From assembly GCF_900544955.1 (NCBI RefSeq), contig NZ_UQXD01000018.1, positions 1 through 43,117 of the forward strand: DNA of 43,117 nucleotides. Reading direction: 5' to 3'. This DNA comes from an uncultured Oscillibacter sp. Its GTDB lineage: Bacteria; Bacillota; Clostridia; Oscillospirales; Oscillospiraceae. Positions 7,297-16,120 of the stretch are shown one piece after another. Each line of letters opens with the position of its first letter. The stretch's first letter is position 1. The notes under the pieces were generated by a model. It was not told the origin of the DNA. It saw only the letters and a list, made by a program, of their open reading frames with translations, and ran no database searches. The position numbers and the translations under genes are program-made.

Positions 7297-8772
7297 TCAA
7301 AGTGCCAGGGACCGGTAGAAGGCGGCGAAGGCGGCCTGATTGGCCAGGGCCTTCTCCGGCCGCTCCGTGTACTCCTTGGGATATTTCAGATTGAACACCC
7401 GCTCGATGTGGTTGGTGCCCGGCTCCACCATCTTGGTGGACCCGCCGGCGCCGAAGGACAGGATGGAGCACAGCTCCGACATGATGTAGATGTTGTACCA
7501 GCACTCCCCGCCGGGGCGGCACCAGCCGATGTTTTCAAAGCTGCCGGACATGTACTTTTGCCGGTAGAGGTAGTAGGGGCCGTACCCGGCGGCGCGGAGG
7601 CGGGGGGCGGCGTAGTCCAGCATCTCCCCCACGGCCTCGGGGCCGGGGACGGGGAGGCCCTCCAGCAAAATGCGGCTGCCCTTTTTCAGGGCCAGGGTGT
7701 GGACCGTCACATTGTCCGTGCCGAAGGAGAGGCACGCGTCCAGCGAGCGGCGGAACCCCTCCGGGCTGTCCGCGGGCAGGCCTGCGATCAGATCCATGTT
7801 CACGTGGGGGAAGCCGTGCCGCGCCACCAGCTCCATGGCCCGGCCGATGTCCCCCGCCGTGTGGCGCCGGCCGATGGCCGAGAGCACGTGGTCCTCCATG
7901 GTCTGGGGGTTGACGGAGACCCGGGTGACGCCGTGGGCCTTCAGCACCGCCAGCTTCTCCGCCGTGATGGTGTCCGGCCGGCCGGCCTCCACGGTGACCT
8001 CCTCGCAGCCGTCCGTGTCAAAGGCCTTGGCGAAGGCCGTCAGCACCCGGTCCAATTGCCGGGCGGTGAGGGTGGTGGGGGTTCCGCCGCCCATGTAGAA
8101 GGCCCGGACCCGCAGCCCCTGCTCCCGGACCATCTGTCCGCCGGCGCGGATTTCCGCCGTCAGGGCGTCCACATAGGGGGGCACCAGGGCGAAGCTCCGC
8201 TCCACCGACTGGCTGACGAAGGAGCAGTAGGCGCAGCGGGTGGGGCAGAAGGGGATGCCCACGTACACGGCGATGTCCCGCCGGTCCAGCTTCTCCGCGG
8301 CGGTGCAGGCGGCGGCGCCGGTCTCCAGGGCCAGGGCGGCCCGGGAGGGGGAGACGAAGTACTCCGTCTCCAGCATGGCCCGGGCCTCCTCCGCCGTCTT
8401 GCCGGAGGCCAGGGCCCAGGTCACCGGCTTGTCGGGCCGGACGCCGGTGAGCATGCCCCAGGGGGGCGTGTCCCCGGTGACGCGGCGGGCCGCCAGGAAG
8501 AAGCAGCGGCCCAGCAGGTGCCGCCGCTGGCCCTCCCGGTCGAAGTCCGTGCCGGTGAGGGGGGCGGCGCAGGTCTCCTCCGCCTCCCGCTCCCCCCGGC
8601 GCAACTGGGCGGTGACGCGGCAGAGGCCGCCATCCTCCTTCAGGGTGAGGACGGCGAAGTTGTCGTCCCCGGGCTGGAGGGGCTCGTAGACCGGCAGTTC
8701 CCCGGGGAACAGGTTCAGCAGGCTCTGCTCCGCCACGTACCGCTCGTCATGTCCCTGCAATACCAGTTTCAT
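7297..8772 (-). CDS. hemZ: HemZ-type coproporphyrinogen III dehydrogenase (radical SAM)
   Basis: A 491-residue radical SAM enzyme of the HemN/HemZ family, which oxidatively decarboxylates coproporphyrinogen III without oxygen. The [4Fe-4S]-binding CxxxCxxC motif is seen in PFCPTRCAYCSF (near residue 175), followed by YMGGGTPTTLTARQLDR, TVEAGRPDTI and NMDLIAGLPADS. The N-terminal 150 residues, including WGMLTGVRPDKP, are characteristic of the HemZ subgroup. No other haem gene is nearby, and true substrate use in anaerobic Clostridia is not always certain. It starts 7 bases after the MBL gene. Confidence 0.9.
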   Translation of the reverse strand: MKLVLQGHDERYVAEQSLLNLFPGELPVYEPLQPGDDNFAVLTLKEDGGLCRVTAQLRRGEREAEETCAAPLTGTDFDREGQRRHLLGRCFFLAARRVTGDTPPWGMLTGVRPDKPVTWALASGKTAEEARAMLETEYFVSPSRAALALETGAAACTAAEKLDRRDIAVYVGIPFCPTRCAYCSFVSQSVERSFALVPPYVDALTAEIRAGGQMVREQGLRVRAFYMGGGTPTTLTARQLDRVLTAFAKAFDTDGCEEVTVEAGRPDTITAEKLAVLKAHGVTRVSVNPQTMEDHVLSAIGRRHTAGDIGRAMELVARHGFPHVNMDLIAGLPADSPEGFRRSLDACLSFGTDNVTVHTLALKKGSRILLEGLPVPGPEAVGEMLDYAAPRLRAAGYGPYYLYRQKYMSGSFENIGWCRPGGECWYNIYIMSELCSILSFGAGGSTKMVEPGTNHIERVFNLKYPKEYTERPEKALANQAAFAAFYRSLAL

Positions 8773-8779
8773 AGGCCCC

Positions 8780-9397
8780 TCACTCCGCCTCCATGGCCTG
8801 GCGGAGGTAGGGATTCGTCCGCCGCTCGGCGTCCAGGGTGCTGGGCTCCATGTGGCCGGGGAGCACCCGGAGATTTCCCTCCAGGGCGCCCAGCCGCCGC
8901 AGGGAGGAGAGCAGCGTGGGCATGCTGCCGCCGGGGAAGTCCGTCCGGCCGCAGGAGCCGGCGAAGAGGGTGTCCCCGCAGAAGAGGGCGTCGCCGCAGC
9001 GGAGGGTGACGCCGCCCTCGGAGTGGCCGGGGGTGGCGAGGACCTCCACCGTCAGCGCGCCTACCGCCACCGTGTCCCCCTCGCCGTAGTCCGCGGCGCC
9101 GGGCACCGGGGGGAAGAGCTGGCTGAGGACGGGGTCGCCGGGGTACTGGTCGCGGCGGCTGAGGTAGACGGGGACCTCCGGCCACCGCTCCCGCAGCGCC
9201 GCCGCGGCGCCGGTGTGGTCGTAGTGGCCGTGGGTGAGCAGAATGGCCCGGGGGACGCAGCGCCGGGCCTCCACGGCCCGGATCACCCGGTCGGCGTCCC
9301 CGCCGGGGTCGATGACGGCGCAGGCGCCGGCGGCGGGGTCGCAGAGCAGATAGCAGTTGGTGCCGATGGGGCCCACCTGCAGCGTATCAATTTCCAT
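8780..9397 (-). CDS. MBL-fold hydrolase (glyoxalase II-like)
   Basis: A 205-residue metallo-beta-lactamase-fold hydrolase. It has the metal-binding motif LTHGHYDHTG (near residue 57), a second ligand in TPGHSEGG, then LFCGDTLFAGSCGRTDFPGG and the C-terminal LPGHMEPS. This pattern is that of short YcbL/GloB-like hydrolases. The family includes thioesterases of the glyoxalase II type, but the substrate is unknown. It sits between dtd and hemZ, an arrangement common in Clostridia, with small gaps on both sides. Confidence 0.88.
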   Translation of the reverse strand: MEIDTLQVGPIGTNCYLLCDPAAGACAVIDPGGDADRVIRAVEARRCVPRAILLTHGHYDHTGAAAALRERWPEVPVYLSRRDQYPGDPVLSQLFPPVPGAADYGEGDTVAVGALTVEVLATPGHSEGGVTLRCGDALFCGDTLFAGSCGRTDFPGGSMPTLLSSLRRLGALEGNLRVLPGHMEPSTLDAERRTNPYLRQAMEAE

Positions 9398-9433
9398 AGG
9401 TGCCTCCTTTCGCCTGGGGCGGTGTAGGGGCGG

Positions 9434-9877
9434 TCAGGGCCGCTCCGTGTCGAAGAGGATGGTGACGGGGCCGTCGTTGACGGATTCCACCTGCATGTCC
9501 GCGCCGAAGACCCCCTGCTCCACGGGGAAGCCCCGCTCCCGGCAGCGGGCCAGGAAGGCCTCGTACAGGGGAACGGCCAGCTCCGGTTTGGCCGCGCCGG
9601 AGAAGCCGGGGCGGCGGGAGGAGGTGTCGGCGTACAGGGTGAACTGGGAGACCACCAGAAGGCCGCCCCCCGCCTGCTCCAGGCTGCGGTTCATCTTGCC
9701 GGCCTCATCCTCGAAGACCCGCAGGTTGCAGATTTTTTCCGCCAGGCGGCAGGCGGTCTCCCGGGTGTCCCCGGGGCCCACCCCCAGCAGCACCAGAAAG
9801 CCCCGGCCGATCTGGCCGCGGACCGCGCCCTCAATGGACACGGAGGCCCGGGACACCCGGGTGACGACAGCGCGCAT
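9434..9877 (-). CDS. dtd: D-aminoacyl-tRNA deacylase
   Basis: A 147-residue enzyme that hydrolyses D-aminoacyl-tRNAs and glycyl-tRNA(Ala), protecting translation from D-amino acids. It starts MRAVVTRVSRASVSIEG and carries the two catalytic signatures SQFTLYAD and VNDGPVTILFD, matching the conserved SQ(F)TL and NxGPVT motifs. The start at 9875-9877 has GGAGG seven bases upstream; a start five codons earlier would lack proper spacing. The 90 bases between relA and dtd contain a GC hairpin without a T run, so readthrough from relA is likely. Confidence 0.95.
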   Translation of the reverse strand: MRAVVTRVSRASVSIEGAVRGQIGRGFLVLLGVGPGDTRETACRLAEKICNLRVFEDEAGKMNRSLEQAGGGLLVVSQFTLYADTSSRRPGFSGAAKPELAVPLYEAFLARCRERGFPVEQGVFGADMQVESVNDGPVTILFDTERP

Positions 9878-9967
9878 GAAACAGCCTCCCAAAGAGAAGT
9901 GGTTTGCCGCCCCCCGGCCCGGCGGGCAGGGGGGCGACGGAGGGGGAACATGGGTCCCCCGCAGGGG

Positions 9968-12172
9968 TTATCCGGCGGGGCGCATGACCTTTAGCACGCC
10001 GGAGATCTGGTGGAGCCGGTTCATCAGGGTGGACAGCTGCTGGCTGTCCCGCATCCGGACCTCCAGGCGGAAGATGGCGAACTCGTCCTCGGTGGAGCGG
10101 GAGTTGATGCCCAGGACGAAGGTGTTGGTGGTGGACAGGGCGGCGGAGATGTCCAGCAGCAGGCCCTGGCGGTCCTTGCACACCACCTCCAGGGTGGTGG
10201 GATAGCTCTCGTTGGTGTCGCTGCCCCAGGTGACCTTGATCCAGCGGTCCGCCTGGTCCGGGGCGCTGCGCTTTTCCAGAGAGGCGTTGGGGCAGTCCGC
10301 CCGGTGGACGGACACGCCGTAGCCCCGGGTGATGAAGCCCACGATCTCGTCCCCCGGCACCGGCGTGCAGCACTTGGAGAACTTCACCAGGCAGTTGTCC
10401 AGCCCCTCCACAATGATGCCCTGCTCGCTTTTCACCTGCTTGGGGGCGGCCTTCTCCTTGGGCTCGGCCGCCTTGGGCTCCGGCGGGTCGGGTTTTTCCG
10501 CCTGGTGCTGCCGGGCGATGCGCTGGAGCTCCCCCTGCATCCGGCTGACCGCCTTCTGGGCGGTGAAGCCGCCGTAGCCGATGGCGGCGTACAGCTCATC
10601 CAGGGAGCCGTAGGAGACCTTTTTCAAAAGGCCCGGCAGGTTTTCCGCGGCGATGACGTCCCGCATGGGGATGCCGCAGTGCTTCAGCTCCGCCTCAAAG
10701 GAGGCCCGGCCGTTGGCGATGTTCTCCTCCCGCTTCTCCTTTTTGAACCACTGGCGGATTTTGCTGCGGGCCTCGCTGGACCGGGCGATCTTCATCCAGT
10801 CCCGGCTGGGGCCCTTGGCGTTTTTGGAGGTGAGAATCTCCACGATGTCGCCGTTTTTCAGCACGTGGTCCAGCGTGACAATGCGGCCGTTGACCTTTGC
10901 GCCCACCATCCGGTTGCCCACGGCGGAGTGGATGGCGTAGGCGAAGTCGATGGGGGTGGCCCCGGCGGGCAGGTTCTGCACGTCGCCGTTGGGGGTGAAG
11001 ACGAACACCTCGTCGGAGAACATATCCACCTTCAGGGAGTGGATGTAGTCCTCGGCGTCGGCGCCCTCCTGGTTTTCCAGCAGCCGCCGGACCCACTCGT
11101 AGCGCCCCTCCGTGCCGGTGCCCTGGCCGTTTTGCTTGTACTTCCAGTGGGCCGCCACGCCGTACTCGGCGATCTCGTGCATCTCCCGGGTGCGGATCTG
11201 CACCTCGAAGGGGATGCCGTCCCCGCCCATCACGGTGGTGTGGAGGGACTGGTAGCCGTTGGGCTTGGGGGTGCCGATATAGTCCTTGAACCGGCCCAGG
11301 ATGGGCTTGTAGATGTCGTGGATGACGCCCAGGACGTTGTAGCAGTCCCCCACGCTCTCCACGATCACCCGGAAGGCGAAGAGGTCGAAGATCTCGTCCA
11401 GGGATTTGTTCTGGTTGAACATCTTGCGGTAGATGGAGTAGGGGTGCTTGACGCGGCCGTAGACGATGTGGCGGATGTTCAACTGGTCCAGCCGCTGGTC
11501 GATCTGGCCCTGGGTGCGGCGCATGAAGACGTCGTACTCCTGGCTCTTGGAGTCCAGGTTGGAGACGATCTCCTCATAGCCCACCGGGTCCAGGTATTTT
11601 AGGGACAGGTCCTCCAGCTCCCACTTGATGCGCTGCATACCCAGGCGGTGGGAGATGGGGGCGTAGATCTCCATGGTCTCCAGGGACTTTTGCTTCTGCT
11701 TGGCGGGGGACTGGTACTCCATGGTCCGCATGTTGTGCAGCCGGTCCGCGACTTTGATGAGAATCACCCGGATGTCCTTGCTCATGGCGATGAGCATCTT
11801 CCGCAGATTCTCCATCTGCTCGTCTTCCTTGGTGGCGTACTGGATGCGGGTCAGCTTGCTGACGCCCTCCACCAGGTCCGCAATGGTGGGGGAGAAGAGT
11901 TTGGCCACGTCTTCGTGGGTGGCGGGGGTGTCCTCAATGACGTCGTGGAGGAGGGCGGCCTCGATGGACTCCGAGTCCAGCTTCAGCTCCTCCGCCACGA
12001 TCTGGGCCACCGCCAGGGGGTGGATGATATAGGGCTCGCCGCTTTTGCGGGTCTGCCCCTCGTGGTATTTGCAGGCATATTCAAAGGCCGAGCGGATGTG
12101 GGCGAAGTCCGCCGCGGGGTTGTAGCCCCGGACGGTTGCCTCCAGCAGCTCGTACTGTTCCTGAATCGTCAT
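9968..12172 (-). CDS. relA: Bifunctional (p)ppGpp synthetase/hydrolase
   Basis: A 734-residue RelA/SpoT protein of the long Rel type. The HD hydrolase domain keeps its metal motif HDVIED at residues 76-81. The synthetase domain has RFKDYIGTPKPNGYQSLHTT and FEVQIRTREMHEIAEYG. A TGS domain (VFTPNGDVQNLPAGATPIDF) and a C-terminal ACT domain (about 660-734, VVCKDRQGLLLDISAAL) follow. Because both catalytic motifs are intact it should both make and degrade (p)ppGpp, controlling the stringent response. Its ATG overlaps the recJ stop (ATGA), so translation is coupled. Confidence 0.96.
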   Translation of the reverse strand: MTIQEQYELLEATVRGYNPAADFAHIRSAFEYACKYHEGQTRKSGEPYIIHPLAVAQIVAEELKLDSESIEAALLHDVIEDTPATHEDVAKLFSPTIADLVEGVSKLTRIQYATKEDEQMENLRKMLIAMSKDIRVILIKVADRLHNMRTMEYQSPAKQKQKSLETMEIYAPISHRLGMQRIKWELEDLSLKYLDPVGYEEIVSNLDSKSQEYDVFMRRTQGQIDQRLDQLNIRHIVYGRVKHPYSIYRKMFNQNKSLDEIFDLFAFRVIVESVGDCYNVLGVIHDIYKPILGRFKDYIGTPKPNGYQSLHTTVMGGDGIPFEVQIRTREMHEIAEYGVAAHWKYKQNGQGTGTEGRYEWVRRLLENQEGADAEDYIHSLKVDMFSDEVFVFTPNGDVQNLPAGATPIDFAYAIHSAVGNRMVGAKVNGRIVTLDHVLKNGDIVEILTSKNAKGPSRDWMKIARSSEARSKIRQWFKKEKREENIANGRASFEAELKHCGIPMRDVIAAENLPGLLKKVSYGSLDELYAAIGYGGFTAQKAVSRMQGELQRIARQHQAEKPDPPEPKAAEPKEKAAPKQVKSEQGIIVEGLDNCLVKFSKCCTPVPGDEIVGFITRGYGVSVHRADCPNASLEKRSAPDQADRWIKVTWGSDTNESYPTTLEVVCKDRQGLLLDISAALSTTNTFVLGINSRSTEDEFAIFRLEVRMRDSQQLSTLMNRLHQISGVLKVMRPAG

Positions 12173-14280
12173 GGCAGATCACCTCGGTTCCGATTGGCGG
12201 CTCCCTCCCGAAGCCGGCAGAGATAGGGGCAGGCGGCCAGATCCACCTTCCCCTGGGTGGGGGACAGGTGCAGCGTCAAACGGTCCTCCCGGCAGGTGAG
12301 GCAGACCAGCCCCCGCTCCCGGAAGATCTCCAGCGCCAGGGCGGCGCGGAGGAAGTTCTCGCTGCCGCCGCTCTCCGCCGCGGCCTCCTGGGCCAGCGCC
12401 CGCAGGAAGGGCAGGCGGTCCGTCTCCAGCTTTCCGGGGCGGAGGCGCCGCTCCAGCACCCGCCAGAAGGGCACCAGCTGCTCCCGGGTCACCTGGAGGC
12501 GGCTCATCTCCTGGGCGGTGAGGGCGTCCCCCGCCAAAAGCCGCTCCACCAGGCGGAGGTCCTCCGCCTGGTGGCGGCTGGGGAGGAGGGAGGGGCGGAT
12601 GTCGATGAGCTGCAATTGCAGCGTGGTGCTGCCCCGGAAGGTGTTGGCCTGGAGATAGAAGGCCACGTCCACCCGGCTGCCCGCGGGGATGCCGCACTCC
12701 GCCTCCGTCACGGAGAAGAAGATGGCGTCAAACCGGCAGGGGCCTTTGCTCAGGTGGAGCTTCAGGTGCCGCCCCTGGCCCACGGACTGGACGGTGTCCA
12801 CCGTGGCCCCCAGCAGGGCGAAGACGGGCCGGGGGTTCCCGGCGCCGTAGGGCTCCAGCCGCCCCAGCTCCTCCACCTCCGCAAGCGTCACGCCGCCGGG
12901 GCAGGTGATGGGGGCGTCCACCTCCAGAGAGCTCACCGGCAGCGTGGCGCCGCAGGTCTCCCGCACGTAGCGGTTCATCCGGGCGCGGAAGGCGTCGATG
13001 TTCTCCTCCGGAATGGTGAAGCCCGCCGCCAGCTCGTGGCCGCCGAAGCCGGAGAGCAGGTTTTTGCAGGACTCCAGGGCGGCGAAGAGGTTGAACCCGC
13101 CGTAGGACCGGCAGGAGCCCTTGCCCACGCCGTCCTTCAGGTGGATCATGAAGCTGGGGCAGGAGTATTTCTCGCTGAGGCGGGAGGCCACAATGCCCAC
13201 CACCCCCTGGTGCCAGCGCTCGCTGGAGAGGACCAGGGCGCTGCGCTCCTCGCTGCGCAGGGAGTGAATCTTCTCCGTGGCGTCGGCGCAGATGGCCTGC
13301 TCCACCATCTGCCGCTCCCGGTTCAAATCGCACAGCGCCCGGGCCAGCTCCTCGGCCCGCAGGGGGTCGCTGGTCTCCAGCAGGTCCGCGGCCAGGTCCG
13401 CCGCCCCCATCCGCCCGGCGGCGTTGATGCGGGGGGAGAGGACGAAGCCGATCTGGATGGAGGTGATGGGCTTGCCCAGCAGCCCCGCCTCCTTCAACAG
13501 GGCGTGCACGCCCACGAAGTCCGTGTGGGGCAGGGCCTCCAGCCCGCAGGAGACGATGGTCCGGTTCTCCCCCTCCATCCGCATCACGTCGGCGATGGTG
13601 CCGATGGCGGCCAGGGTGCAGTACCGGTTGAACAGGGCGTCCTCCCGGCTCTCGCCCCCCAGGGCCAGCACCAGCTTCAGCGCCACGCCCACCCCCGCCA
13701 GGTGTTTGAAGGGGTAGGGGCAGTCCGGACGGTGGGGGTCCACCACCGCCGCGGCGGCGGGGAGGCTCTCCTTGCACTCGTGGTGGTCCGTCACCACCAC
13801 GTCCATCCCCAGCGAGGCGGCGAAGGCCACCTCCTCGTTGCCGGTGATGCCGCAGTCCACGGTGATCATCAGGGTAGCCCCCTGGTCCCACAGGCCCTGG
13901 ATGGCGTCCCGGGAGAGGCCGTAGCCGTCCTCCACCCGCCGGGGGATGTACCGCAGGCACCGCACGCCGCAGCTTTTCAGATAGTCCATCAGCAGCACCG
14001 TGGAGGTGATGCCGTCCACATCGTAGTCCCCAAAGACGGCGATGGTCTCCCCGTCCGCCACGGCCCGCTGGATGCGCTCCACCGCCCGGTCCATGTCCTT
14101 CATCCGCATGGGGGAGATGGTCAGCGCCCGCTCCCGGTCCAAAAATTCCGCGGCGGCCTCCGCCGTGGCGATGCCCCGGGCGGCCAGCACGGTGGACAGC
14201 AGGTAGGGGTAGCCCGCGGCCCGCAGAAGGGCCACGTCCTGCTCCGCCGGAGCGCCGATCTTCCACTTTTGAAATTTCAC
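12169..14280 (-). CDS. recJ: Single-strand-specific exonuclease RecJ
   Basis: A 703-residue 5'-3' ssDNA exonuclease of the DHH/DHHA1 family used in recombination and mismatch repair. The phosphoesterase motifs are present in order: IAVFGDYDVDGITST, MITVDCGITG, VVVTDHHECKE and the DHHA1 GGHELAAGFTIPEE. A C-terminal OB-like extension (about 450-703) is longer than in E. coli RecJ. The start is a GTG at 14278-14280 with GAGGAGG nine bases upstream. It is the first gene of the operon; a sigma-A promoter lies 60 bases upstream. Confidence 0.95.
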   Translation of the reverse strand: MKFQKWKIGAPAEQDVALLRAAGYPYLLSTVLAARGIATAEAAAEFLDRERALTISPMRMKDMDRAVERIQRAVADGETIAVFGDYDVDGITSTVLLMDYLKSCGVRCLRYIPRRVEDGYGLSRDAIQGLWDQGATLMITVDCGITGNEEVAFAASLGMDVVVTDHHECKESLPAAAAVVDPHRPDCPYPFKHLAGVGVALKLVLALGGESREDALFNRYCTLAAIGTIADVMRMEGENRTIVSCGLEALPHTDFVGVHALLKEAGLLGKPITSIQIGFVLSPRINAAGRMGAADLAADLLETSDPLRAEELARALCDLNRERQMVEQAICADATEKIHSLRSEERSALVLSSERWHQGVVGIVASRLSEKYSCPSFMIHLKDGVGKGSCRSYGGFNLFAALESCKNLLSGFGGHELAAGFTIPEENIDAFRARMNRYVRETCGATLPVSSLEVDAPITCPGGVTLAEVEELGRLEPYGAGNPRPVFALLGATVDTVQSVGQGRHLKLHLSKGPCRFDAIFFSVTEAECGIPAGSRVDVAFYLQANTFRGSTTLQLQLIDIRPSLLPSRHQAEDLRLVERLLAGDALTAQEMSRLQVTREQLVPFWRVLERRLRPGKLETDRLPFLRALAQEAAAESGGSENFLRAALALEIFRERGLVCLTCREDRLTLHLSPTQGKVDLAACPYLCRLREGAANRNRGDLP

Positions 14281-14339
14281 GGACGGTTCCCTCCTCTCCC
14301 TCGATATCTGTGCGCATACAAATCCATCATAACCAAGCT

Positions 14340-14368
14340 ATTATACCAGAAAGAGCGGGGCAGGTAAA
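14340..14368 (-). promoter_or_regulatory. Sigma-A promoter of the recJ operon
   Basis: On the minus strand TTTACC (-35, 14368-14363) and TATAAT (-10, 14345-14340) are separated by 17 bases. The -10 is perfect. It lies about 60 bases upstream of the recJ GTG and probably drives the eight-gene run down to the purine nucleoside phosphorylase. Confidence 0.75.
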
Positions 14369-14429
14369 GAAAAAATCTGCCGGAAACCCCCGGTTTTCCG
14401 GGGCGGGAACGGCTTTCGACAGCCCTCGT

Positions 14430-14458
14430 TTGACGGATGCGCCATATTTTGGTACAAT
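14430..14458 (+). promoter_or_regulatory. Sigma-A promoter of the SLH/GH18-like gene
   Basis: TTGACG (14430-14435) and TACAAT (14453-14458) are spaced by exactly 17 bases, giving near-consensus elements. The start codon is 46 bases downstream of the -10. It is divergent from the recJ promoter, with about 60 bases between the two -35 elements. Confidence 0.8.
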
Positions 14459-14504
14459 AAGCGCCATGCAACCGCGAAAAACGCCCAAAGGAGCGAAAAC
14501 GAGT

Positions 14505-16019
14505 ATGAGAAGACAATTGCAGCGTGTCCTCGGCTGCCTGCTGGCGCTGGCCTTGTTGGTGCCCTGCCTGGCGCCGCCCGCGTCGGCGGCGGGCTTTACG
14601 GACGTGCCCGCCGGCCACTGGGCCGCCGAACCCATCCGCCGGGCGGTGGAGCTGGGCTTTTTCCAGGGGGAGACGGCCACCCGCTTCGGCCTGGGCCACC
14701 AGATGACCCGGGCGGCCTTCACGGTGGTGCTGGGCCGGTTCTTCGGCTGGAAGGCGGAGAAGCCGGAGAGAAGCACCTACACCGACGTGCCCGCCGGCCA
14801 CTGGGCCGCCGGGGCGGTGGAGGCGGCCTACGCCAACGGCGCCGTCACCCGGCAGAGCGACGCCTTCCGCCCGGAGGACCCCATCACCCGGGAGGAGCTG
14901 GCGGTGATGCTGGTCCGGGCCCTGGGGTACGGCACCATCGCCGGGCTGGCCCAGGATCTGCCCAATCCCTTCCGGGACGTGACCACCAACGCCGGCTACA
15001 TCACCATGGCCTACGACCTGGGCCTGGTGGACGGCACCTCCGCCGCGTCGTTCTCCCCGGACCGCACCGCCACCCGGGAGCAGGCGGCGGTGATGCTGGT
15101 GCGGCTGTACGACAAGCTCCACGGCGATGCCCCCGGCACCGTGGGCATCGCCGCCTCCGTGGAGGAGCTGCCGGAGCTGGCGGGCTTCGACGCGGTGGCC
15201 GCGGCGGCGGGCCAGCTGATCTACCAGAGCGGCGCCACCCAGCTGACGGCCACCGCCTCTTCGGAGACCGCCGCCGCCATACGGGATGCGGCGAAGGCCG
15301 CCGGGGCCAAGGCGCTGCTGTACGTCTCCGGTACGGAAAACGCCCTCCGGGGGGACGCGGCGGCCACCGCCGCCCTGCTCTCCGCCGCCGTGGAGGCCGG
15401 GGGGTACGACGGCCTCTTCCTGGACCTGGCCCAGGTGGGCTACGCCGGGCAGAAGGCGCTGACGGCCCTGGCCGCCGCGCTGCGCCAGGCGCTGGGGGAG
15501 GACCTTTTCTACCTGGCGGCGGAAGCCCCCGCCTGGCAGGGGCGGAGCTACGACGGGTATGACTACGCCGCCCTGGCGGCCCAGGCGGACCGGCTGGTGC
15601 TGCGGGTGGCGCCCTATACGGAGAAGGTGGGGGAGAACTTCCCCACCTCCCCCCTGGAGCCGCTGGAGGAGGTCTACTACGCCCTGGACCGGCTGCGGGG
15701 GACGGTGGCGCCGGAGAAGCTGACGCTGCTGCTGACCACCACCGCCGCCGTCTGGACCGACGGCAAGCGGGGCGCCCCCGTCTCCGGCGCGGCGGCGGCC
15801 GGGCTGCTGGCGGCGGGGGGGCTGGGGTCGTACTACTCCAGCCGCTACGCCTGCGCCTACCTCAGCGGCACGGTGGCGGAGAAGGAGACGGTGGTCTGGT
15901 ATCTGGACGGCCGCTCCGCGGCGGAGCGGGCGGACCTGGCGGCCTTCTTCGGTGTAAACCAGGTGTGCTTTACCCAGCTCAATGGCCTGTGGCCGGACCT
16001 GCTGGCCTCTCTGGCCTGA
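14505..16019 (+). CDS. SLH-domain surface protein with degenerate GH18-like domain
   Basis: A 504-residue exported protein. A signal peptide (residues 1-28, LLALALLVPCLAPPASA) is followed by three SLH modules (about 30-75, 87-145 and 155-205, each with FTDVPAGHWAA-like starts), which bind pyruvylated cell-wall polymer. The remaining 290 residues resemble the GH18 (YdhD/SleL-like) barrel: YDGLFLDLAQVGY near residue 300 matches the DGxxxDxE strand, ADRLVLRVAPYTEK fits the next barrel strand and VNQVCFTQLNGLWPDL the last. The catalytic Glu position reads Ala/Gln, so glycosidase activity is doubtful. The start is chosen for AAAGGAG upstream and the signal peptide; an upstream ATG at 14466 is less likely. 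It ends in a strong terminator. Confidence 0.8.
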   Translation: MRRQLQRVLGCLLALALLVPCLAPPASAAGFTDVPAGHWAAEPIRRAVELGFFQGETATRFGLGHQMTRAAFTVVLGRFFGWKAEKPERSTYTDVPAGHWAAGAVEAAYANGAVTRQSDAFRPEDPITREELAVMLVRALGYGTIAGLAQDLPNPFRDVTTNAGYITMAYDLGLVDGTSAASFSPDRTATREQAAVMLVRLYDKLHGDAPGTVGIAASVEELPELAGFDAVAAAAGQLIYQSGATQLTATASSETAAAIRDAAKAAGAKALLYVSGTENALRGDAAATAALLSAAVEAGGYDGLFLDLAQVGYAGQKALTALAAALRQALGEDLFYLAAEAPAWQGRSYDGYDYAALAAQADRLVLRVAPYTEKVGENFPTSPLEPLEEVYYALDRLRGTVAPEKLTLLLTTTAAVWTDGKRGAPVSGAAAAGLLAAGGLGSYYSSRYACAYLSGTVAEKETVVWYLDGRSAAERADLAAFFGVNQVCFTQLNGLWPDLLASLA

Positions 16020-16030
16020 CGGAAACGGCA

Positions 16031-16058
16031 AACAACCGCCCCGAGGGGCGGTTGTTTT
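16031..16058 (+). terminator. Rho-independent terminator of the SLH/GH18-like gene
   Basis: AACAACCGCCCC (16031-16042) pairs with GGGGCGGTTGTT (16045-16056), followed by TT. It begins 12 bases after the stop codon. The stem is fully complementary with a CGAG-type loop. Confidence 0.85.
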
Positions 16059-16070
16059 GCACGGCGCGCC

Positions 16071-16101
16071 AAAAAGGCCCCCATCCAGAGGATGGGGGCC
16101 T
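16071..16101 (-). terminator. Rho-independent terminator of the P-loop gene
   Basis: On the minus strand, AGGCCCCCATCC and GGATGGGGGCCT form a perfect 12-base stem around TCT (stem 16075-16101), followed by a T run (complement of 16071-16075). It lies about 20 bases beyond the stop of the P-loop gene and meets the opposing terminator of the SLH gene. Confidence 0.88.
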
Positions 16102-16120
16102 GAATGTTCGTAGGGAGAGA

